The notes under the pieces: generated by a model
Seen by the model: only the letters and a program-made list of their open reading frames with translations
Told to the model about the DNA's origin: nothing
Databases searched by the model: none
Position numbers and translations under genes: made by a program
Source of the DNA: Carboxylicivirga marina
GTDB taxonomy: Bacteria; Bacteroidota; Bacteroidia; Bacteroidales; Marinilabiliaceae
Length of the DNA stretch: 44,450 nt
Reading direction: 5' to 3'
Assembly: GCF_016612505.1 (NCBI RefSeq)
Contig: NZ_JAENRR010000041.1
Location: forward strand, 1 to 44,450
Shown here: in pieces, positions 19,012-29,605 of the stretch
Numbering within the stretch: the stretch's first letter is position 1
How the letters are laid out: each line of letters begins with the position of its first letter

Positions 19012-20358
19012 TTAAAGTGCAGCAGCTCCGCCTCCGGATCTACCCATGATTCTACCAGATTTTGTTAATCCATCATAATGTCTCATCAACAAATGACTTT
19101 CGATTTGCTGCAAAGTATCTAAAACTACACCTACTAAAATTAGTAGAGATGTACCTCCAAAGAATTGTGCAAATCCTTGATCAACACCAGCCATCATTGC
19201 GAAGGCAGGCAAAATTGCCACCAAAGCAAGGAAAAAAGAACCCGGTAAGGTAATCTTAGACATTACTGAGTCTAAAAATTCTACCGTCTTCCTACCTGGT
19301 TTAACACCTGGAATAAAACCACCATTACGCTTCATATCCTCAGCCATTTGCGTTGGATTAATTGTAATGGCCGTATAGAAATACGTGAATGCAATAATCA
19401 TTACAGCGAAAATTACATTATACCATACTCCCGTAAAGTTGGCAAAAATGGATGCAAAACCTGTTGCTGCTTCACTATCAACGAAACCTGCAAAAGTTAC
19501 AGGAATAAACATGATAGCTTGCGCAAAAATAATTGGCATTACACCAGCAGCGTTAACTTTTAATGGGATGTATTGACGAACGCCTCCGTATTGCTTATTA
19601 CCAACAATTCGCTTGGCATACTGTACAGGTATACGACGAGTACCCTGAACCAAGGCAATTGTTCCGGCAAATACGAAGAACAACACAACAAACTCAATTA
19701 GCAACATAACCAAACCACCGCTTCCACTAGCAGCTTCCATTCTTGATATAAACTCGGCAAACATCGATTGAGGTAAACGAGCAATAATACCAATCATGAT
19801 GATTAGTGAAATACCATTACCAATACCTTTATCGGTAATACGCTCACCTAACCACATTACGAACATTGTTCCAGCAGTTAATATGATTGTACTAGTAACA
19901 GTAAACGACCAACCTGTAGCTACAAAAGCCGCGTCTGGCAACTGATTAAAAAGGTTTGTTAAGTAACCTGGCGCTTGAACTACCAAAATCAAAACAGTCA
20001 AATAACGAGTTATTTGATTGATCTTTCTACGTCCACTTTCACCTTCCCTTTGAAGACGTTGAAAGTAAGGCACAGCAATACCCATCAATTGAATAACGAT
20101 GGAAGCTGAGATGTAAGGCATAATACCCAATGCAAAGATAGAGGCGTTAGAAAACGCTCCACCAGAGAACATATCGAGCAGGCCTAATACACCGTCCCTA
20201 GTTTGACTTTTTAGTGCGCTAAGTTGCGTAGGATCAATTCCAGGAAGAACGACAAAAGAACCAAGTCTATAAATTAACAATAGTCCAATCGTTGTTGTAA
20301 TTCTGGATTTAAGATCCTCAATTTTCCAGATGTTGCGGATGGTTTCGAATAGTTTCAT
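19012..20358 (-). CDS. secY: Protein translocase subunit SecY
   Basis: Channel-forming subunit of the Sec translocon in the inner membrane. 448 residues, with ten hydrophobic segments expected. The N-terminal block KSRITTTIGLLLIYRLGSFVVLPGID and plug region (LDMFSGGAFSNASIFALGIM), the RRIPVQYAKR cytoplasmic loop and the MAEDMKRNGGFIPG loop are all present. It lies 4 bases after rplO. secE and secG are not in the window. Confidence 0.98.
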   Translation of the reverse strand: MKLFETIRNIWKIEDLKSRITTTIGLLLIYRLGSFVVLPGIDPTQLSALKSQTRDGVLGLLDMFSGGAFSNASIFALGIMPYISASIVIQLMGIAVPYFQRLQREGESGRRKINQITRYLTVLILVVQAPGYLTNLFNQLPDAAFVATGWSFTVTSTIILTAGTMFVMWLGERITDKGIGNGISLIIMIGIIARLPQSMFAEFISRMEAASGSGGLVMLLIEFVVLFFVFAGTIALVQGTRRIPVQYAKRIVGNKQYGGVRQYIPLKVNAAGVMPIIFAQAIMFIPVTFAGFVDSEAATGFASIFANFTGVWYNVIFAVMIIAFTYFYTAITINPTQMAEDMKRNGGFIPGVKPGRKTVEFLDSVMSKITLPGSFFLALVAILPAFAMMAGVDQGFAQFFGGTSLLILVGVVLDTLQQIESHLLMRHYDGLTKSGRIMGRSGGGAAAL

Positions 20359-20362
20359 TCAA

Positions 20363-20809
20363 TTACAATTTTACTACGGTTCCTTCAGCTGCTTCAATAG
20401 CTTTAGTTGCTGATTCTGAGAATGCATGTGCTTTAACCTCTAATTTAGCTTTAAGCTCACCATTTCCAAGAATCTTCACCAAGTCATTTTTGCTAACTAA
20501 ACCGGCTTGTCTTAAAATTTCAGGATCAATTACATTAACCTCTTTCTTTTCAGCAATAGCCTGTAACATTTCAATGTTTACAGCCTTATACTCAACTCGA
20601 TTAATATTTTTGAATCCGAATTTAGGAACACGTCGCTGCAACGGCATCTGACCGCCCTCAAAACCAAACTTACGTGAGTAACCAGAACGTGACTTAGCTC
20701 CTTTATGACCACGGGTAGATGTTCCACCGCGACCAGAACCTTGTCCACGACCGATACGTTTTGAGGTCTTTACCGAACCCTTTGCAGGTCTTAAGTTATT
20801 TAAATTCAT
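20363..20809 (-). CDS. rplO: 50S ribosomal protein L15
   Basis: Late-assembly large-subunit protein. 148 residues with the glycine/arginine-rich N-terminus ([43 protein letters not shown]) and a globular C-terminal half. It sits between rpmD and secY. Confidence 0.97.
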   Translation of the reverse strand: MNLNNLRPAKGSVKTSKRIGRGQGSGRGGTSTRGHKGAKSRSGYSRKFGFEGGQMPLQRRVPKFGFKNINRVEYKAVNIEMLQAIAEKKEVNVIDPEILRQAGLVSKNDLVKILGNGELKAKLEVKAHAFSESATKAIEAAEGTVVKL

Positions 20810-20838
20810 ATTAATTTCCTCTAATTCGTTCGACCAAA

Positions 20839-21015
20839 TTATCTTTCTACTACAACCAGGTGTAGTACTTTTTGAACCATTCCTTCAATTTGAGGTGTGG
20901 CTTCATGTTCAACGGTTTGCTGAAGTTTCTTCAGCCCAAGGGCAGCCAGAGTGTTTTTTTGTCTGGTTGTGGCCCCGATCTTACTCTTAATCTGAGTTAC
21001 TTTTATCTTAGCCAT
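20839..21015 (-). CDS. rpmD: 50S ribosomal protein L30 (58 aa)
   Basis: Found by reading the gap between rpsE and rplO. ATG at 21015 and TAA at 20839-20841 give 58 residues: [20 protein letters not shown], then a middle [20 protein letters not shown] and the end [14 protein letters not shown]. The pattern KSx[10 protein letters not shown] and the VxHLV end is diagnostic of L30. It lies 11 bases after rpsE and 29 before rplO. Confidence 0.97.
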   Translation of the reverse strand: MAKIKVTQIKSKIGATTRQKNTLAALGLKKLQQTVEHEATPQIEGMVQKVLHLVVVER

Positions 21016-21026
21016 TTTGTCCTTAT

Positions 21027-21545
21027 TTATCCGTTAAAAACTTTTTCCATTGAAACACCACGTTGCTCGGCAATAGTTGCTGCGTCACGTAATTCAGTTA
21101 ATGCTTCAATTGTTGCCTTAACCAAGTTGTGAGGGTTAGATGACCCTTTTGACTTTGCTAATACATCAGTTACACCAACACTCTCTAATACGGCACGCAT
21201 CGCACCACCAGCCTTAACTCCAGTACCATGAGATGCAGGCTTCATAAATACACTTGCACCACCATAACGAGCTAATTGCTCATGAGGAACAGTACCATTG
21301 ATAATAGGTACTTTAACTAGATTCTTTTTGGCAGCTTCAACGCCTTTTGCAATAGCAGTCGTTACTTCGCCTGCTTTACCAAGGCCCCAGCCAACAACGC
21401 CGTTCTCGTTTCCAACCACTACAATGGCAGAAAAACTAAAGGTTCTACCACCTTTGGTTACTTTAGTTACCCGGTTGATAGCAACCAAACGATCTTTTAA
21501 CTCAAGATCGTTATTGTTTCTGATTCTTTTGTTATTTCCAGCCAT
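21027..21545 (-). CDS. rpsE: 30S ribosomal protein S5
   Basis: Small-subunit protein involved in decoding accuracy and helicase activity at mRNA entry. 172 residues: double-stranded-RNA-binding-like N-domain ([40 protein letters not shown]) and C-domain ([34 protein letters not shown]). Confidence 0.98.
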   Translation of the reverse strand: MAGNNKRIRNNNDLELKDRLVAINRVTKVTKGGRTFSFSAIVVVGNENGVVGWGLGKAGEVTTAIAKGVEAAKKNLVKVPIINGTVPHEQLARYGGASVFMKPASHGTGVKAGGAMRAVLESVGVTDVLAKSKGSSNPHNLVKATIEALTELRDAATIAEQRGVSMEKVFNG

Positions 21546-21550
21546 CGTTG

Positions 21551-21907
21551 TTAGAATTTAAGCCCTGCTTCACGAGCAGCGTCGGCTAATTGTTTAACTC
21601 TACCATGATAAAGGTATCCATTTCTATCGAACACAACAGCAGTAATACCAGCCTTATTAGCTACTTCAGCAATGTTTTTACCTACTAAAGCGGCAACTTC
21701 TGACTTAGTACCTTTCTGATCAGCGATTTCTTTTAACAAAGAACTAGATGCTGCTAATGTTTTACCACTCACATCATCAATTAACTGCACAGAAATTTGC
21801 TTATTGCTTCTAAATACTGACATTCTTGGACGCTCTGCGGTTCCGCTGATATTCTTGCGAACGCGCATTTTAATTTTTCGTCTTCTCTCTATTTTCGAAA
21901 AAGCCAT
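21551..21907 (-). CDS. rplR: 50S ribosomal protein L18
   Basis: Binds 5S rRNA with L5 in the central protuberance. 118 residues: [58 protein letters not shown], ending REAGLKF. Confidence 0.98.
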   Translation of the reverse strand: MAFSKIERRRKIKMRVRKNISGTAERPRMSVFRSNKQISVQLIDDVSGKTLAASSSLLKEIADQKGTKSEVAALVGKNIAEVANKAGITAVVFDRNGYLYHGRVKQLADAAREAGLKF

Positions 21908-21927
21908 AATTCCTAATTTAATTCAGA

Positions 21928-22479
21928 TTAAACTTTAGCAGATTTACCGGCCTTACGACGAATTTCTTCGCCTTTAAAACGTACACCTTTTCCTTTGTAA
22001 GGTTCAGGCTTACGTAATGACCTAATCTTAGCACATACTTGTCCAAGTAATTGCTTATCTGCTGACTCAAGTGTAATAATAGGATTACTTTTTCTGTCAG
22101 TAACAGCTTCTACTTTAATTTCCTTTGGTAACATAAGCTGAATTGGGTGAGAATATCCCAATGCTAAATCAAGTAGTTGACCTTGATTAGTTGCACGGTA
22201 ACCTACACCTACTAATTCTAACTCTTTTTTGTAACCTTCAGAAACTCCTACCACCATGTTGTTAATCAACGAGCGGTATAGTCCGTGCTGAGCACGTGTT
22301 TCTTTTTCTTCGTTGGGACGAACTATAGTTAGTTGGCCATCCTCAACTTTCACTTCCATTTCAGGGTGAATCACTTGTGACAATTCGCCTTTTGGGCCTT
22401 TAACTGTCACCGTATTGTCTTTAACTGTTACGTTCACTCCTGAAGGTATGCTAACTGGCGCTTTTCCTATCCTAGACAT
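21928..22479 (-). CDS. rplF: 50S ribosomal protein L6
   Basis: Large-subunit protein near the factor-binding site. 183 residues with two related domains. Conserved start MSRIGKAPVSIPSGVNV and the C-terminal signature PEPYKGKGVRFKGEEIRRKA. Confidence 0.98.
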   Translation of the reverse strand: MSRIGKAPVSIPSGVNVTVKDNTVTVKGPKGELSQVIHPEMEVKVEDGQLTIVRPNEEKETRAQHGLYRSLINNMVVGVSEGYKKELELVGVGYRATNQGQLLDLALGYSHPIQLMLPKEIKVEAVTDRKSNPIITLESADKQLLGQVCAKIRSLRKPEPYKGKGVRFKGEEIRRKAGKSAKV

Positions 22480-22491
22480 AGTTCTTCTTTT

Positions 22492-22887
22492 TTAATAAAC
22501 GTAACACAATACTTCACCACCCAATTTCTGTACTCGGGCTTCTTTATCCGTCATTACACCATGCGATGTTGACACGATAGCAATACCTAGTCCATTAAGA
22601 ACACGAGGTAAGCTACGATACCCGGCGTACGAACGTAGACCAGGTGTACTCACGCGTTTAAGCGCTTTGATAGCAGGCGTTTTTGTTTGAGGATCGTACT
22701 TAAGTGCGATCTTAACAATGCCTTGCTTGTCATCATCGATGAATTTGTAATTTAAGATGTACCCTTTCTCGAAAAGAATTTTGGTCATCTCTCTTTTAAG
22801 GTTGGAAGCCGGAACTTCTACAACCCTATGACCCGCCATGATGGCGTTCCTGATTCGTGTCAGGAAATCTGCTATTGGATCTGTCAT
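22492..22887 (-). CDS. rpsH: 30S ribosomal protein S8
   Basis: Primary 16S rRNA binder. 131 residues: [20 protein letters not shown] at the start and the C-terminal signature [20 protein letters not shown]. In E. coli S8 represses the spc operon; here this is not shown. Confidence 0.98.
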   Translation of the reverse strand: MTDPIADFLTRIRNAIMAGHRVVEVPASNLKREMTKILFEKGYILNYKFIDDDKQGIVKIALKYDPQTKTPAIKALKRVSTPGLRSYAGYRSLPRVLNGLGIAIVSTSHGVMTDKEARVQKLGGEVLCYVY

Positions 22888-22941
22888 TTTATAAAGATTA
22901 AATTGATCCCGGCATTATCACCGGGACAATATTTAACACTC

Positions 22942-23211
22942 TTACCAACTTGCTTTTTTAACACCAGGTATTAAACCAGCTGAAGCCATTTCGCGGAACT
23001 GAATCCTTGAAAGACCAAACTGTCGCATATAACCTTTCGGACGTCCGGTTATTTTGCAACGGTTGTGCATGCGCACTGGAGATGCGTTCTTAGGAAGCTT
23101 CTGCAAACCTACATAATCGCCTTCTTCCAGTAATCTGGCACGCTTTTCAGCATATTTGGCAACAAGCTTAGCCCTTTTTACTTCGCGGGCTTTCATTGAT
23201 TCCTTTGCCAT
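22942..23211 (-). CDS. rpsN: 30S ribosomal protein S14 (long, zinc-free form)
   Basis: Small-subunit head protein. 89 residues, the longer zinc-independent form: only one Cys ([20 protein letters not shown]) instead of the CxxC...CxxC of the zinc form. It ends with [18 protein letters not shown]. Start and spacing (4 bases after rplE) fit. Confidence 0.97.
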   Translation of the reverse strand: MAKESMKAREVKRAKLVAKYAEKRARLLEEGDYVGLQKLPKNASPVRMHNRCKITGRPKGYMRQFGLSRIQFREMASAGLIPGVKKASW

Positions 23212-23215
23212 ATAA

Positions 23216-23773
23216 CTAGTTCTTTTTCACGTTTTTAAATGGTAACCCAAACTCTTTTAACAGAGCGTAAGCTTCCTCATCGGTTTTTCCCGAGGTCACA
23301 AAGGTAATATTCATACCCAATATTTTTGACACATCGTCAATATTTATTTCAGGAAAAATGATTTGCTCCTCAATACCTAAGGTATAATTTCCACGTCCGT
23401 CAAGCTTACTGCTAACTCCTTTGAAGTCACGAATTCGAGGCAAAGCCACACGAATTAGACGTTCTAGGAATTCATACATGTTTTCACGACGCAACGTTAC
23501 TCTAACACCAATTGGCATTTTTTGACGAAGCTTAAAGTTCGAAATATCTTTTTTCGAAAGTGTAGACACAGCCTTCTGGCCGGTGATTGTCGTAAGTTCT
23601 TTGATTGCGATTTCAATCATTTTCTTGTCAGCAGTAGCTGCTCCAAGACCCTGGTTGATAACAATCTTTTCTAACTTAGGAACCTGCATGATTGATTTAA
23701 ACCCGAATTCTTTCATCAAGTTTGGTACAATCTCGTCCTTATACTGTTTACTTAAACTAGGTGTATAACTCAT
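23216..23773 (-). CDS. rplE: 50S ribosomal protein L5
   Basis: 5S rRNA-binding protein contacting P-site tRNA. 185 residues: [58 protein letters not shown] and the [16 protein letters not shown] end. Its ATG overlaps the rplX stop by one base (TAATG), implying translational coupling. Confidence 0.98.
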   Translation of the reverse strand: MSYTPSLSKQYKDEIVPNLMKEFGFKSIMQVPKLEKIVINQGLGAATADKKMIEIAIKELTTITGQKAVSTLSKKDISNFKLRQKMPIGVRVTLRRENMYEFLERLIRVALPRIRDFKGVSSKLDGRGNYTLGIEEQIIFPEINIDDVSKILGMNITFVTSGKTDEEAYALLKEFGLPFKNVKKN

Positions 23774-24093
23774 TACTTGATCTCCTCCCCTGATTTTTTA
23801 GCAATTCGAACCAGTTTTCCATCATCATTCAACTTACGACCAATACGTGTTGGCTTTCCAGTTGAAGGATCTTTCACATTCAAATTTGAAATATGAATAG
23901 GAGCCTCTTTCTTAACTATACCTCCTTGCGGACTCTCAGCATTAGGCTTTGTGTGCTTGCTCACCATGTTAACACCTTCAACAATGGCTCTGTCTTTGGC
24001 AGGGAATACCTCAAGGACTTTCCCTTCCTGGCCTTTGTTGACACCAGTATTAACAATTACGATGTCGCCTTTTTTAATATGCAATTTACCCAT
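23773..24093 (-). CDS. rplX: 50S ribosomal protein L24
   Basis: Assembly initiator near the tunnel exit. 106 residues with a KOW motif at about 3-33 ([27 protein letters not shown]) and the family segment [20 protein letters not shown]. The stop overlaps the rplE start by one base. Confidence 0.98.
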   Translation of the reverse strand: MGKLHIKKGDIVIVNTGVNKGQEGKVLEVFPAKDRAIVEGVNMVSKHTKPNAESPQGGIVKKEAPIHISNLNVKDPSTGKPTRIGRKLNDDGKLVRIAKKSGEEIK

Positions 24094-24113
24094 TGTTCTA
24101 ATCTCTTTGATGA

Positions 24114-24479
24114 TTAAAGTACTTCAGGCGCCAGTGATACGATCTTCATAAATCCTTCTCTCACCTCACGGGCTACAGGTCCGAAAATACGTGTTCCTCT
24201 CATTTCTCCGGCAGCATTCAGTAAAACGCAAGCGTTTTCATCAAAGCGGATGTAGGAACCATCTTGACGTCTAACTTCTTTTTTTGTGCGCACTATTACA
24301 GCCTTGGTAACGGTTCCTTTTTTCAATTCACCGCCAGCTGTTGCGCTTTTTACAGTTACCACGATACGATCGCCTACTCCGGCATAACGTTTCCGTGTTC
24401 CACCTAGAACACGGATACATAATACTTCTTTGGCTCCACTGTTATCAGCAACTGCAAGTCTAGATTCTTGTTGTATCAT
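24114..24479 (-). CDS. rplN: 50S ribosomal protein L14
   Basis: Intersubunit-face protein, also the target of the RsfS silencing factor. 121 residues: [40 protein letters not shown] and [15 protein letters not shown]. Confidence 0.98.
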   Translation of the reverse strand: MIQQESRLAVADNSGAKEVLCIRVLGGTRKRYAGVGDRIVVTVKSATAGGELKKGTVTKAVIVRTKKEVRRQDGSYIRFDENACVLLNAAGEMRGTRIFGPVAREVREGFMKIVSLAPEVL

Positions 24480-24481
24480 GA

Positions 24482-24736
24482 TTACTTAGCTCTTTCTAGA
24501 ATTTCAACTAATCTCCAACGTTTAGTCTTGCTCAAGGGACGTGTTTCCATAATTTTCACAGTATCCCCGATATTGCAGGTGTTGTCTTCATCGTGCGCGT
24601 GAAACTTCTTTGTCTTTTTCACAAACTTACCGTAGATGGGGTGCTTTTCGCGAATCTCTACAGATACGACGATAGACTTATCCATCTTGCTGCTAGCTAC
24701 AATACCTGTACGCTCTTTTCTAAGATTTCTATCCAT
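24482..24736 (-). CDS. rpsQ: 30S ribosomal protein S17
   Basis: OB-fold primary 16S binder. 84 residues: [40 protein letters not shown] and the [13 protein letters not shown]-like motif [18 protein letters not shown]. Confidence 0.98.
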   Translation of the reverse strand: MDRNLRKERTGIVASSKMDKSIVVSVEIREKHPIYGKFVKKTKKFHAHDEDNTCNIGDTVKIMETRPLSKTKRWRLVEILERAK

Positions 24737-24743
24737 CTGTTAA

Positions 24744-24941
24744 TTATTTTTCAGTTAGTTGCTTTTGACTTAAAATAGTTTTTAAGCGCGCAATGTTTCT
24801 ACGAGAATGTCTAATCTGCATTGGGTTTTCCAATGGCGAAGTTGTGTGGTTTAACTCAAGCTGCTGCAATGCTGCAGTTTCAGTTTCAATACGCTCAACA
24901 AGTTCGCTTACACTTAATTCTTTGATTTCTTCTACTTTCAT
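24744..24941 (-). CDS. rpmC: 50S ribosomal protein L29
   Basis: Helical protein at the tunnel exit, a docking site for SRP and trigger factor with L23. The start chosen is ATG at 24941 (MKVEEIKELSVSELVER). Two earlier in-frame ATGs at 24968 and 24953 would overlap the end of rplP, and L29 proteins begin at this point. It is 65 residues long and keeps the NPMQIRHSRRNIARLKTIL end. It lies 4 bases after the rplP stop. Confidence 0.96.
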   Translation of the reverse strand: MKVEEIKELSVSELVERIETETAALQQLELNHTTSPLENPMQIRHSRRNIARLKTILSQKQLTEK

Positions 24942-24945
24942 GTCA

Positions 24946-25377
24946 TTAAGCATTTGCTGATTCAACATAGTCTCTTCTCACAACGAATTTCGTAGTTACA
25001 GGAAGCTTTTGAGCGGCAAGGCGCAATGCTTCTTTAGCTACTTCGTAAGGTACTCCTTCACATTCTAAAATAATGCGTCCTGGAGTAACAGGGGCCACAA
25101 ATCCTTCCGGACTACCTTTACCTTTACCCATACGTACTTCGGCTGGCTTCTTTGTAATCGGTTTGTCTGGAAATATTCTAATCCAGATCTGTCCTTGACG
25201 CTGCATGTAACGCGTTACGGCGATACGAGCAGATTCAATCTGACGACCTGTAATCCATTTACTTTGTAAGGCTTTGATACCGAAAGATCCGAATGCTAGC
25301 TCTTGCCCACGTTGAGCATCGCCTTTCATACGGCCTTTCTGCCTTCTTCTAAATTTTACTTTCTTTGGTTGTAACAT
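24946..25377 (-). CDS. rplP: 50S ribosomal protein L16
   Basis: Contacts A-site tRNA and organises the peptidyl-transferase centre. 143 residues: [40 protein letters not shown] and [20 protein letters not shown]. Confidence 0.98.
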   Translation of the reverse strand: MLQPKKVKFRRRQKGRMKGDAQRGQELAFGSFGIKALQSKWITGRQIESARIAVTRYMQRQGQIWIRIFPDKPITKKPAEVRMGKGKGSPEGFVAPVTPGRIILECEGVPYEVAKEALRLAAQKLPVTTKFVVRRDYVESANA

Positions 25378-25407
25378 CGTTCCTAATCAATTAATGTGAA
25401 AGGAGAA

Positions 25408-26127
25408 TTACTTCTTATTATTTCTTCTTCTCGGACCTCTACCGCCTCCACGGTTTCCACCACCTTTTTCTTTGGTGTTGAAAGCAGGTGATAAATCTGG
25501 CTTACCATAAATTTCACCTTTACAAATCCAAACTTTGATACCAATCAGACCCATTTTTGTCAAGGCTTCTTCTTGAGCATAGTCTATGTTGGCGCGCAAT
25601 GTATGCAAAGGCGTACGACCTTCTTTGTACATTTCGCTACGGGCCATTTCAGCACCGTTCAAACGTCCGGAAATCTGTATTTTGATACCTTCAGCACCCA
25701 TTCTCATGGTAGAAGCGATGGCCATTTTAATGGCACGACGATATGCGATACGTCCTTCCACCTGACGAGCGATGTTTTTCGCTACAATAATAGCGTCCAA
25801 CTCTGGTCTCTTTACCTCAAAGATGTTAATCTGAACTTCTTTGTCGGTAATTTTCTTAAGCTCCTCTTTTAGTTTATCAACTTCAGAACCTCCCTTACCA
25901 ATAATGATACCAGGACGTGCAGTGAAAACGGTAATAGTTACCAATTTCAATGTCCTTTCAATAATGATACGTGAGATACTTGCTTTAGCTAAACGTGCAT
26001 TGAGGTACTTTCTGATTTTGGAGTCTTCTAATAGCTTATCGCCATAGTTCTTTCCTCCATACCAGTTAGAATCCCATCCTTTGATGATTCCTAACCTGTT
26101 ACTAATTGGATTAACTTTTTGTCCCAT
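25408..26127 (-). CDS. rpsC: 30S ribosomal protein S3
   Basis: mRNA-entry protein with helicase activity. 239 residues: KH domain around residues 40-110 ([20 protein letters not shown]) and the C-terminal domain ([40 protein letters not shown]). It ends in a glycine/arginine-rich basic tail ([18 protein letters not shown]), longer than in E. coli. Confidence 0.98.
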   Translation of the reverse strand: MGQKVNPISNRLGIIKGWDSNWYGGKNYGDKLLEDSKIRKYLNARLAKASISRIIIERTLKLVTITVFTARPGIIIGKGGSEVDKLKEELKKITDKEVQINIFEVKRPELDAIIVAKNIARQVEGRIAYRRAIKMAIASTMRMGAEGIKIQISGRLNGAEMARSEMYKEGRTPLHTLRANIDYAQEEALTKMGLIGIKVWICKGEIYGKPDLSPAFNTKEKGGGNRGGGRGPRRRNNKK

Positions 26128-26134
26128 CTAGCTA

Positions 26135-26554
26135 TTAGTTTTCTTGTGTTTCACTTGATACTACTTTGCTTGCAACGCGTAACGTTACGTGGTTAGAACG
26201 CTTTCTGATACGGTGCGCACGACCCTGTGGAGCCGGACGTAAACGTTTCAAAATACGGCCTGAATCAACCGCGATCTCACTCACATAAAGGTTAGCGTCT
26301 TCGATGCGAACACCTTCGTTCTTTTCTTTCCAATTAGCGATAGCAGAAAGCAACAGTTTCTCAACCCTTCTGGAAGCTTCTTTCGATGAGAATTTCAGCA
26401 TATCCAGAGCAAGGTTCACCTCTTTACCTCGGATCATGTCGGCAACAAGACGCATTTTCCTAGGTGAAGTCGGTACATTACGAAGCTTTGCGAAGAAATC
26501 AGTCTTCTTGGCTTCCTTTATTTTTTCAGCTCTTATTCTTTTTCTTGCACCCAT
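26135..26554 (-). CDS. rplV: 50S ribosomal protein L22
   Basis: Lines the exit tunnel; its hairpin loop is a known macrolide-resistance site. 139 residues with a 20-25-residue basic N-terminal extension before the core ([20 protein letters not shown]). The tunnel hairpin [20 protein letters not shown] is intact. Confidence 0.98.
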   Translation of the reverse strand: MGARKRIRAEKIKEAKKTDFFAKLRNVPTSPRKMRLVADMIRGKEVNLALDMLKFSSKEASRRVEKLLLSAIANWKEKNEGVRIEDANLYVSEIAVDSGRILKRLRPAPQGRAHRIRKRSNHVTLRVASKVVSSETQEN

Positions 26555-26592
26555 TTTTTACTGTTTAAAGAATTTAAATATTGGCAGGCCAA

Positions 26593-26862
26593 TTACTTTT
26601 TCTTATTACCACCATGACCGCGGTATGTGCGGGTTGGGGCAAATTCGCCTAATTTGTGTCCTACCATATTTTCAGTAACATAAACCGGGATAAATTTATT
26701 ACCGTTGTGCACGGCAATAGTATGCCCTACAAATTCCGGAGAAATCATAGACGCACGTGCCCAAGTTTTGATAACTGTTTTCTTACCTGACTCGTTCTGT
26801 GTAAGAACTTTCTTTTCCAGTTTAAAGTCGATAAATGGGCCTTTTTTTAATGATCTGCTCAT
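26593..26862 (-). CDS. rpsS: 30S ribosomal protein S19
   Basis: Small-subunit head protein contacting S13 and the intersubunit bridge. 89 residues: [20 protein letters not shown], the core [40 protein letters not shown]. Confidence 0.98.
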   Translation of the reverse strand: MSRSLKKGPFIDFKLEKKVLTQNESGKKTVIKTWARASMISPEFVGHTIAVHNGNKFIPVYVTENMVGHKLGEFAPTRTYRGHGGNKKK

Positions 26863-26882
26863 AATTCGTTTAATTTAACCGG

Positions 26883-27707
26883 TTATTTTTTTCTTCTTTC
26901 AATGATATATTGATTAGAAGCCTTCTTAGGATGACGGGTTTTGAAACCTTTAGCCAATACCCCTGTACGAGATCTTGGGTGTCCTCCTGACGAACGACCT
27001 TCACCACCACCCATTGGGTGATCAACTGGGTTCATAGCCACACCACGAACTCGTGGACGACGACCCAACCAGCGGCTACGTCCAGCTTTTCCTGAACGCT
27101 CAAGAGCGTGGTCTGAGTTTCCAACCGCACCTAAAGTAGCACGACAAGTTACCAATACCATTCTTGTTTCGCCTGAAGGCAATTTAACAACCGCGTATTT
27201 TCCTTCACGAGCAGCCAATTGTGCGAAAGTACCAGCACTACGTGCCATTGTACCTCCTTGACCCGGACGCAATTCGATGTTGTGAATAATGGAACCTAAA
27301 GGAATCTCGCTTAATGGCAAGCTGTTACCTATCTCAGGAGCAACCCCTGTTCCTGAAGCAATAGCTTGTCCTACCTGCAACCCATTAGGTGCAAGAATGT
27401 ACCTTTTTTCTCCATCAGCGTAAGCTAGTAATGCAATACGAGCACTCCTGTTAGGGTCGTACTGAATTGACTCAACTGTTGCGTTAACACCGTCTTTATT
27501 ACGCTTAAAATCGATTACCCTGTATCTCCTCTTGTGACCACCACCGATATTTCTAACGGTCATTTTACCAGAGTTATTTCTACCTCCGGATTTCTTTAAT
27601 GGCCTCAATAAGGACTTTTCTGGCGACGCCGATGTAATCGTATCAAACGCCCCAATAATTTTGTGTCTCTGCCCCGGTGTTGTGGGCTTTAGTTTTCTTA
27701 CTGCCAT
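26883..27707 (-). CDS. rplB: 50S ribosomal protein L2
   Basis: Highly conserved protein near the peptidyl-transferase centre. 274 residues: [35 protein letters not shown] and the C-terminal signature [20 protein letters not shown], which includes the functionally important His. Confidence 0.98.
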   Translation of the reverse strand: MAVRKLKPTTPGQRHKIIGAFDTITSASPEKSLLRPLKKSGGRNNSGKMTVRNIGGGHKRRYRVIDFKRNKDGVNATVESIQYDPNRSARIALLAYADGEKRYILAPNGLQVGQAIASGTGVAPEIGNSLPLSEIPLGSIIHNIELRPGQGGTMARSAGTFAQLAAREGKYAVVKLPSGETRMVLVTCRATLGAVGNSDHALERSGKAGRSRWLGRRPRVRGVAMNPVDHPMGGGEGRSSGGHPRSRTGVLAKGFKTRHPKKASNQYIIERRKK

Positions 27708-27712
27708 TTTTA

Positions 27713-28003
27713 TTAGATATTGCTATAAAAATCAATAGTATCTCCTTCAGCAAGTGTTACTACAGCTTTTTTGAAGGAATTTGTTCTACCAACAATAACT
27801 CCACTCTTAGTATAACGCGATTTTGATTTACCGGCGTATACCATTGTATTGACAGACTCTACACTTACGTTGTATAACTCTTCTACAGCGTCTTTGATTT
27901 GAAGCTTATTAGCTCCTTTATCAACTACGAATGCAAAGCGATTCAACTTTTCGCCTAGTTCTGTCATCTTTTCAGTTACAATCGGTTTAATAATAACTTT
28001 CAT
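27713..28003 (-). CDS. rplW: 50S ribosomal protein L23
   Basis: Tunnel-exit protein, docking site for trigger factor. 96 residues: [40 protein letters not shown]. It sits between rplD and rplB as usual. Confidence 0.97.
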   Translation of the reverse strand: MKVIIKPIVTEKMTELGEKLNRFAFVVDKGANKLQIKDAVEELYNVSVESVNTMVYAGKSKSRYTKSGVIVGRTNSFKKAVVTLAEGDTIDFYSNI

Positions 28004-28014
28004 GACGAGCCTCC

Positions 28015-28644
28015 TTATGCGTTAAACAGTTTACCGAATTCTTCTACAGAACTTTCTACTAACACCAAGTTTTTAGCTTTCATGATGTCAAATGTATTAA
28101 GTTCATCCAATGTCACTACCTCAGCACGCTGAATGTTACGAGCTGAACGATAGATATTGTCATTAGCTTCTTTTAACACTAACAAAGAACGCTGACCATT
28201 CAGCTTTAGGCTTGTCACCAACGCTGCGTAGTCTTTTGTTTTAGGAGCTTCAAAGTTGAAGTCTTCTAATACAGTGATCATTTGTGATTGTGCTTTATAA
28301 GCTAATGCAGATTTACGAGCTAACTGCTTAAGTTTTTTATTCAACTTAAAACGGTAGTTACGTGGACGAGGACCGAATGCACGACCTCCACCTACGAACA
28401 CAGGAGACTTGATGCTACCTGCACGAGCAGTACCTGTACCTTTTTGCTTCTTGATCTTACGGGTACTACCTGTTATTTCTGCACGTTCTTTAGACTTATG
28501 AGTCCCTTGACGATTATTTGCCAAGTATTGTTTTACATCCAAGTAAATGGCATGGTCGCTGGGCTCAATTCCGAACACCGTTTCAGGTAATGTTACCTTT
28601 CTTCCGGTTTCTTTTCCTTCAATTGTTAATACGTTCAGTTCCAT
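28015..28644 (-). CDS. rplD: 50S ribosomal protein L4
   Basis: Exit-tunnel protein. 209 residues with the tunnel loop [20 protein letters not shown], then [20 protein letters not shown]. In E. coli L4 represses the S10 operon; this is untested here. The ATG overlaps the rplC stop by one base, implying coupled translation. Confidence 0.98.
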   Translation of the reverse strand: MELNVLTIEGKETGRKVTLPETVFGIEPSDHAIYLDVKQYLANNRQGTHKSKERAEITGSTRKIKKQKGTGTARAGSIKSPVFVGGGRAFGPRPRNYRFKLNKKLKQLARKSALAYKAQSQMITVLEDFNFEAPKTKDYAALVTSLKLNGQRSLLVLKEANDNIYRSARNIQRAEVVTLDELNTFDIMKAKNLVLVESSVEEFGKLFNA

Positions 28645-29261
28645 TACTTTTCAATAATTAGATATGAGCCTTTTGCTCCCGGAACAGAACCTTTAACCAA
28701 AATAAGGTTGTTCTCAGGAATTACTTTAATCACTTTAAGGTTTTCAACCTTAACTCTATCGCCACCTGTACGACCTGCCATGCGCATACCTTTAAATACC
28801 CTTGCTGGGTAGGATGCTGCACCAATAGATCCAGGAGCGCGTAAGCGGTTGTGCTGACCGTGGGTAGCGTCACCCACACCTCTAAAGTTGTAACGCTTTA
28901 CGACACCTTGAAAACCTTTACCTTTTGAGATACCAGTGATATCAACAAAAGCGTTTTCTTCGAAAAGTTTTACATCAACCTCTTCTCCTAGCTTTAATTC
29001 ATTCTCGAATTCGTGGAATTCGACAACTTTACGCTTTGGAGCAGAACCAGCCTTTTTAAAATGACCAGCTTCCGGTTGTGTAGTGCTTTTCTCTTTTTTG
29101 TCGTCAAACGCCAACTGTACAGCCTCGTAACCGTCAGTTTCCACAGTTTTAACCTGTGTAACTACGCAAGGGCCTGCTTCGATAACAGTGCATGGAACAT
29201 TTTTCCCATCGGCACTGAAAACGGATGTCATTCCGATTTTTTTTCCAATTAGTCCTGGCAT
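28644..29261 (-). CDS. rplC: 50S ribosomal protein L3
   Basis: Early-assembly protein reaching the peptidyl-transferase centre. 205 residues: [40 protein letters not shown] and the loop [20 protein letters not shown]. Confidence 0.98.
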   Translation of the reverse strand: MPGLIGKKIGMTSVFSADGKNVPCTVIEAGPCVVTQVKTVETDGYEAVQLAFDDKKEKSTTQPEAGHFKKAGSAPKRKVVEFHEFENELKLGEEVDVKLFEENAFVDITGISKGKGFQGVVKRYNFRGVGDATHGQHNRLRAPGSIGAASYPARVFKGMRMAGRTGGDRVKVENLKVIKVIPENNLILVKGSVPGAKGSYLIIEK

Positions 29262-29281
29262 TGTTTAAACATTTAAGATTA

Positions 29282-29587
29282 TCACACTTTAATTTCTACT
29301 TCTACACCACTTGGCAATTCAAGCTTCATCAAAGCATCAATCGTCTTAGCTGTTGAGCTATAGATATCGATCAAACGCTTGTAAGATGATAATTGAAACT
29401 GCTCACGTGATTTCTTGTTCACAAATGTGGAGCGCAACACAGTGAAGATACGCTTGTGAGTAGGAAGCGGAATAGGACCGCTTACTACTGCACCAGTGCT
29501 CTTAACTGTCTTTACAATCTTCTCAGCTGACTTGTCAACCAAGTTGTGATCGTAAGATTTAAGTTTTATTCTAATTTTCTGACTCAT
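29282..29587 (-). CDS. rpsJ: 30S ribosomal protein S10
   Basis: Small-subunit head protein, also NusE in antitermination. The start chosen is ATG at 29587 ([20 protein letters not shown]) rather than 29599, since S10 proteins begin here. It is 101 residues long. The segment [20 protein letters not shown] is characteristic. It lies 18 bases after fusA. No tuf gene lies between them, unlike in E. coli-type str operons. Confidence 0.97.
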   Translation of the reverse strand: MSQKIRIKLKSYDHNLVDKSAEKIVKTVKSTGAVVSGPIPLPTHKRIFTVLRSTFVNKKSREQFQLSSYKRLIDIYSSTAKTIDALMKLELPSGVEVEIKV

Positions 29588-29605
29588 AGTGGAGAACACT
29601 AATTG

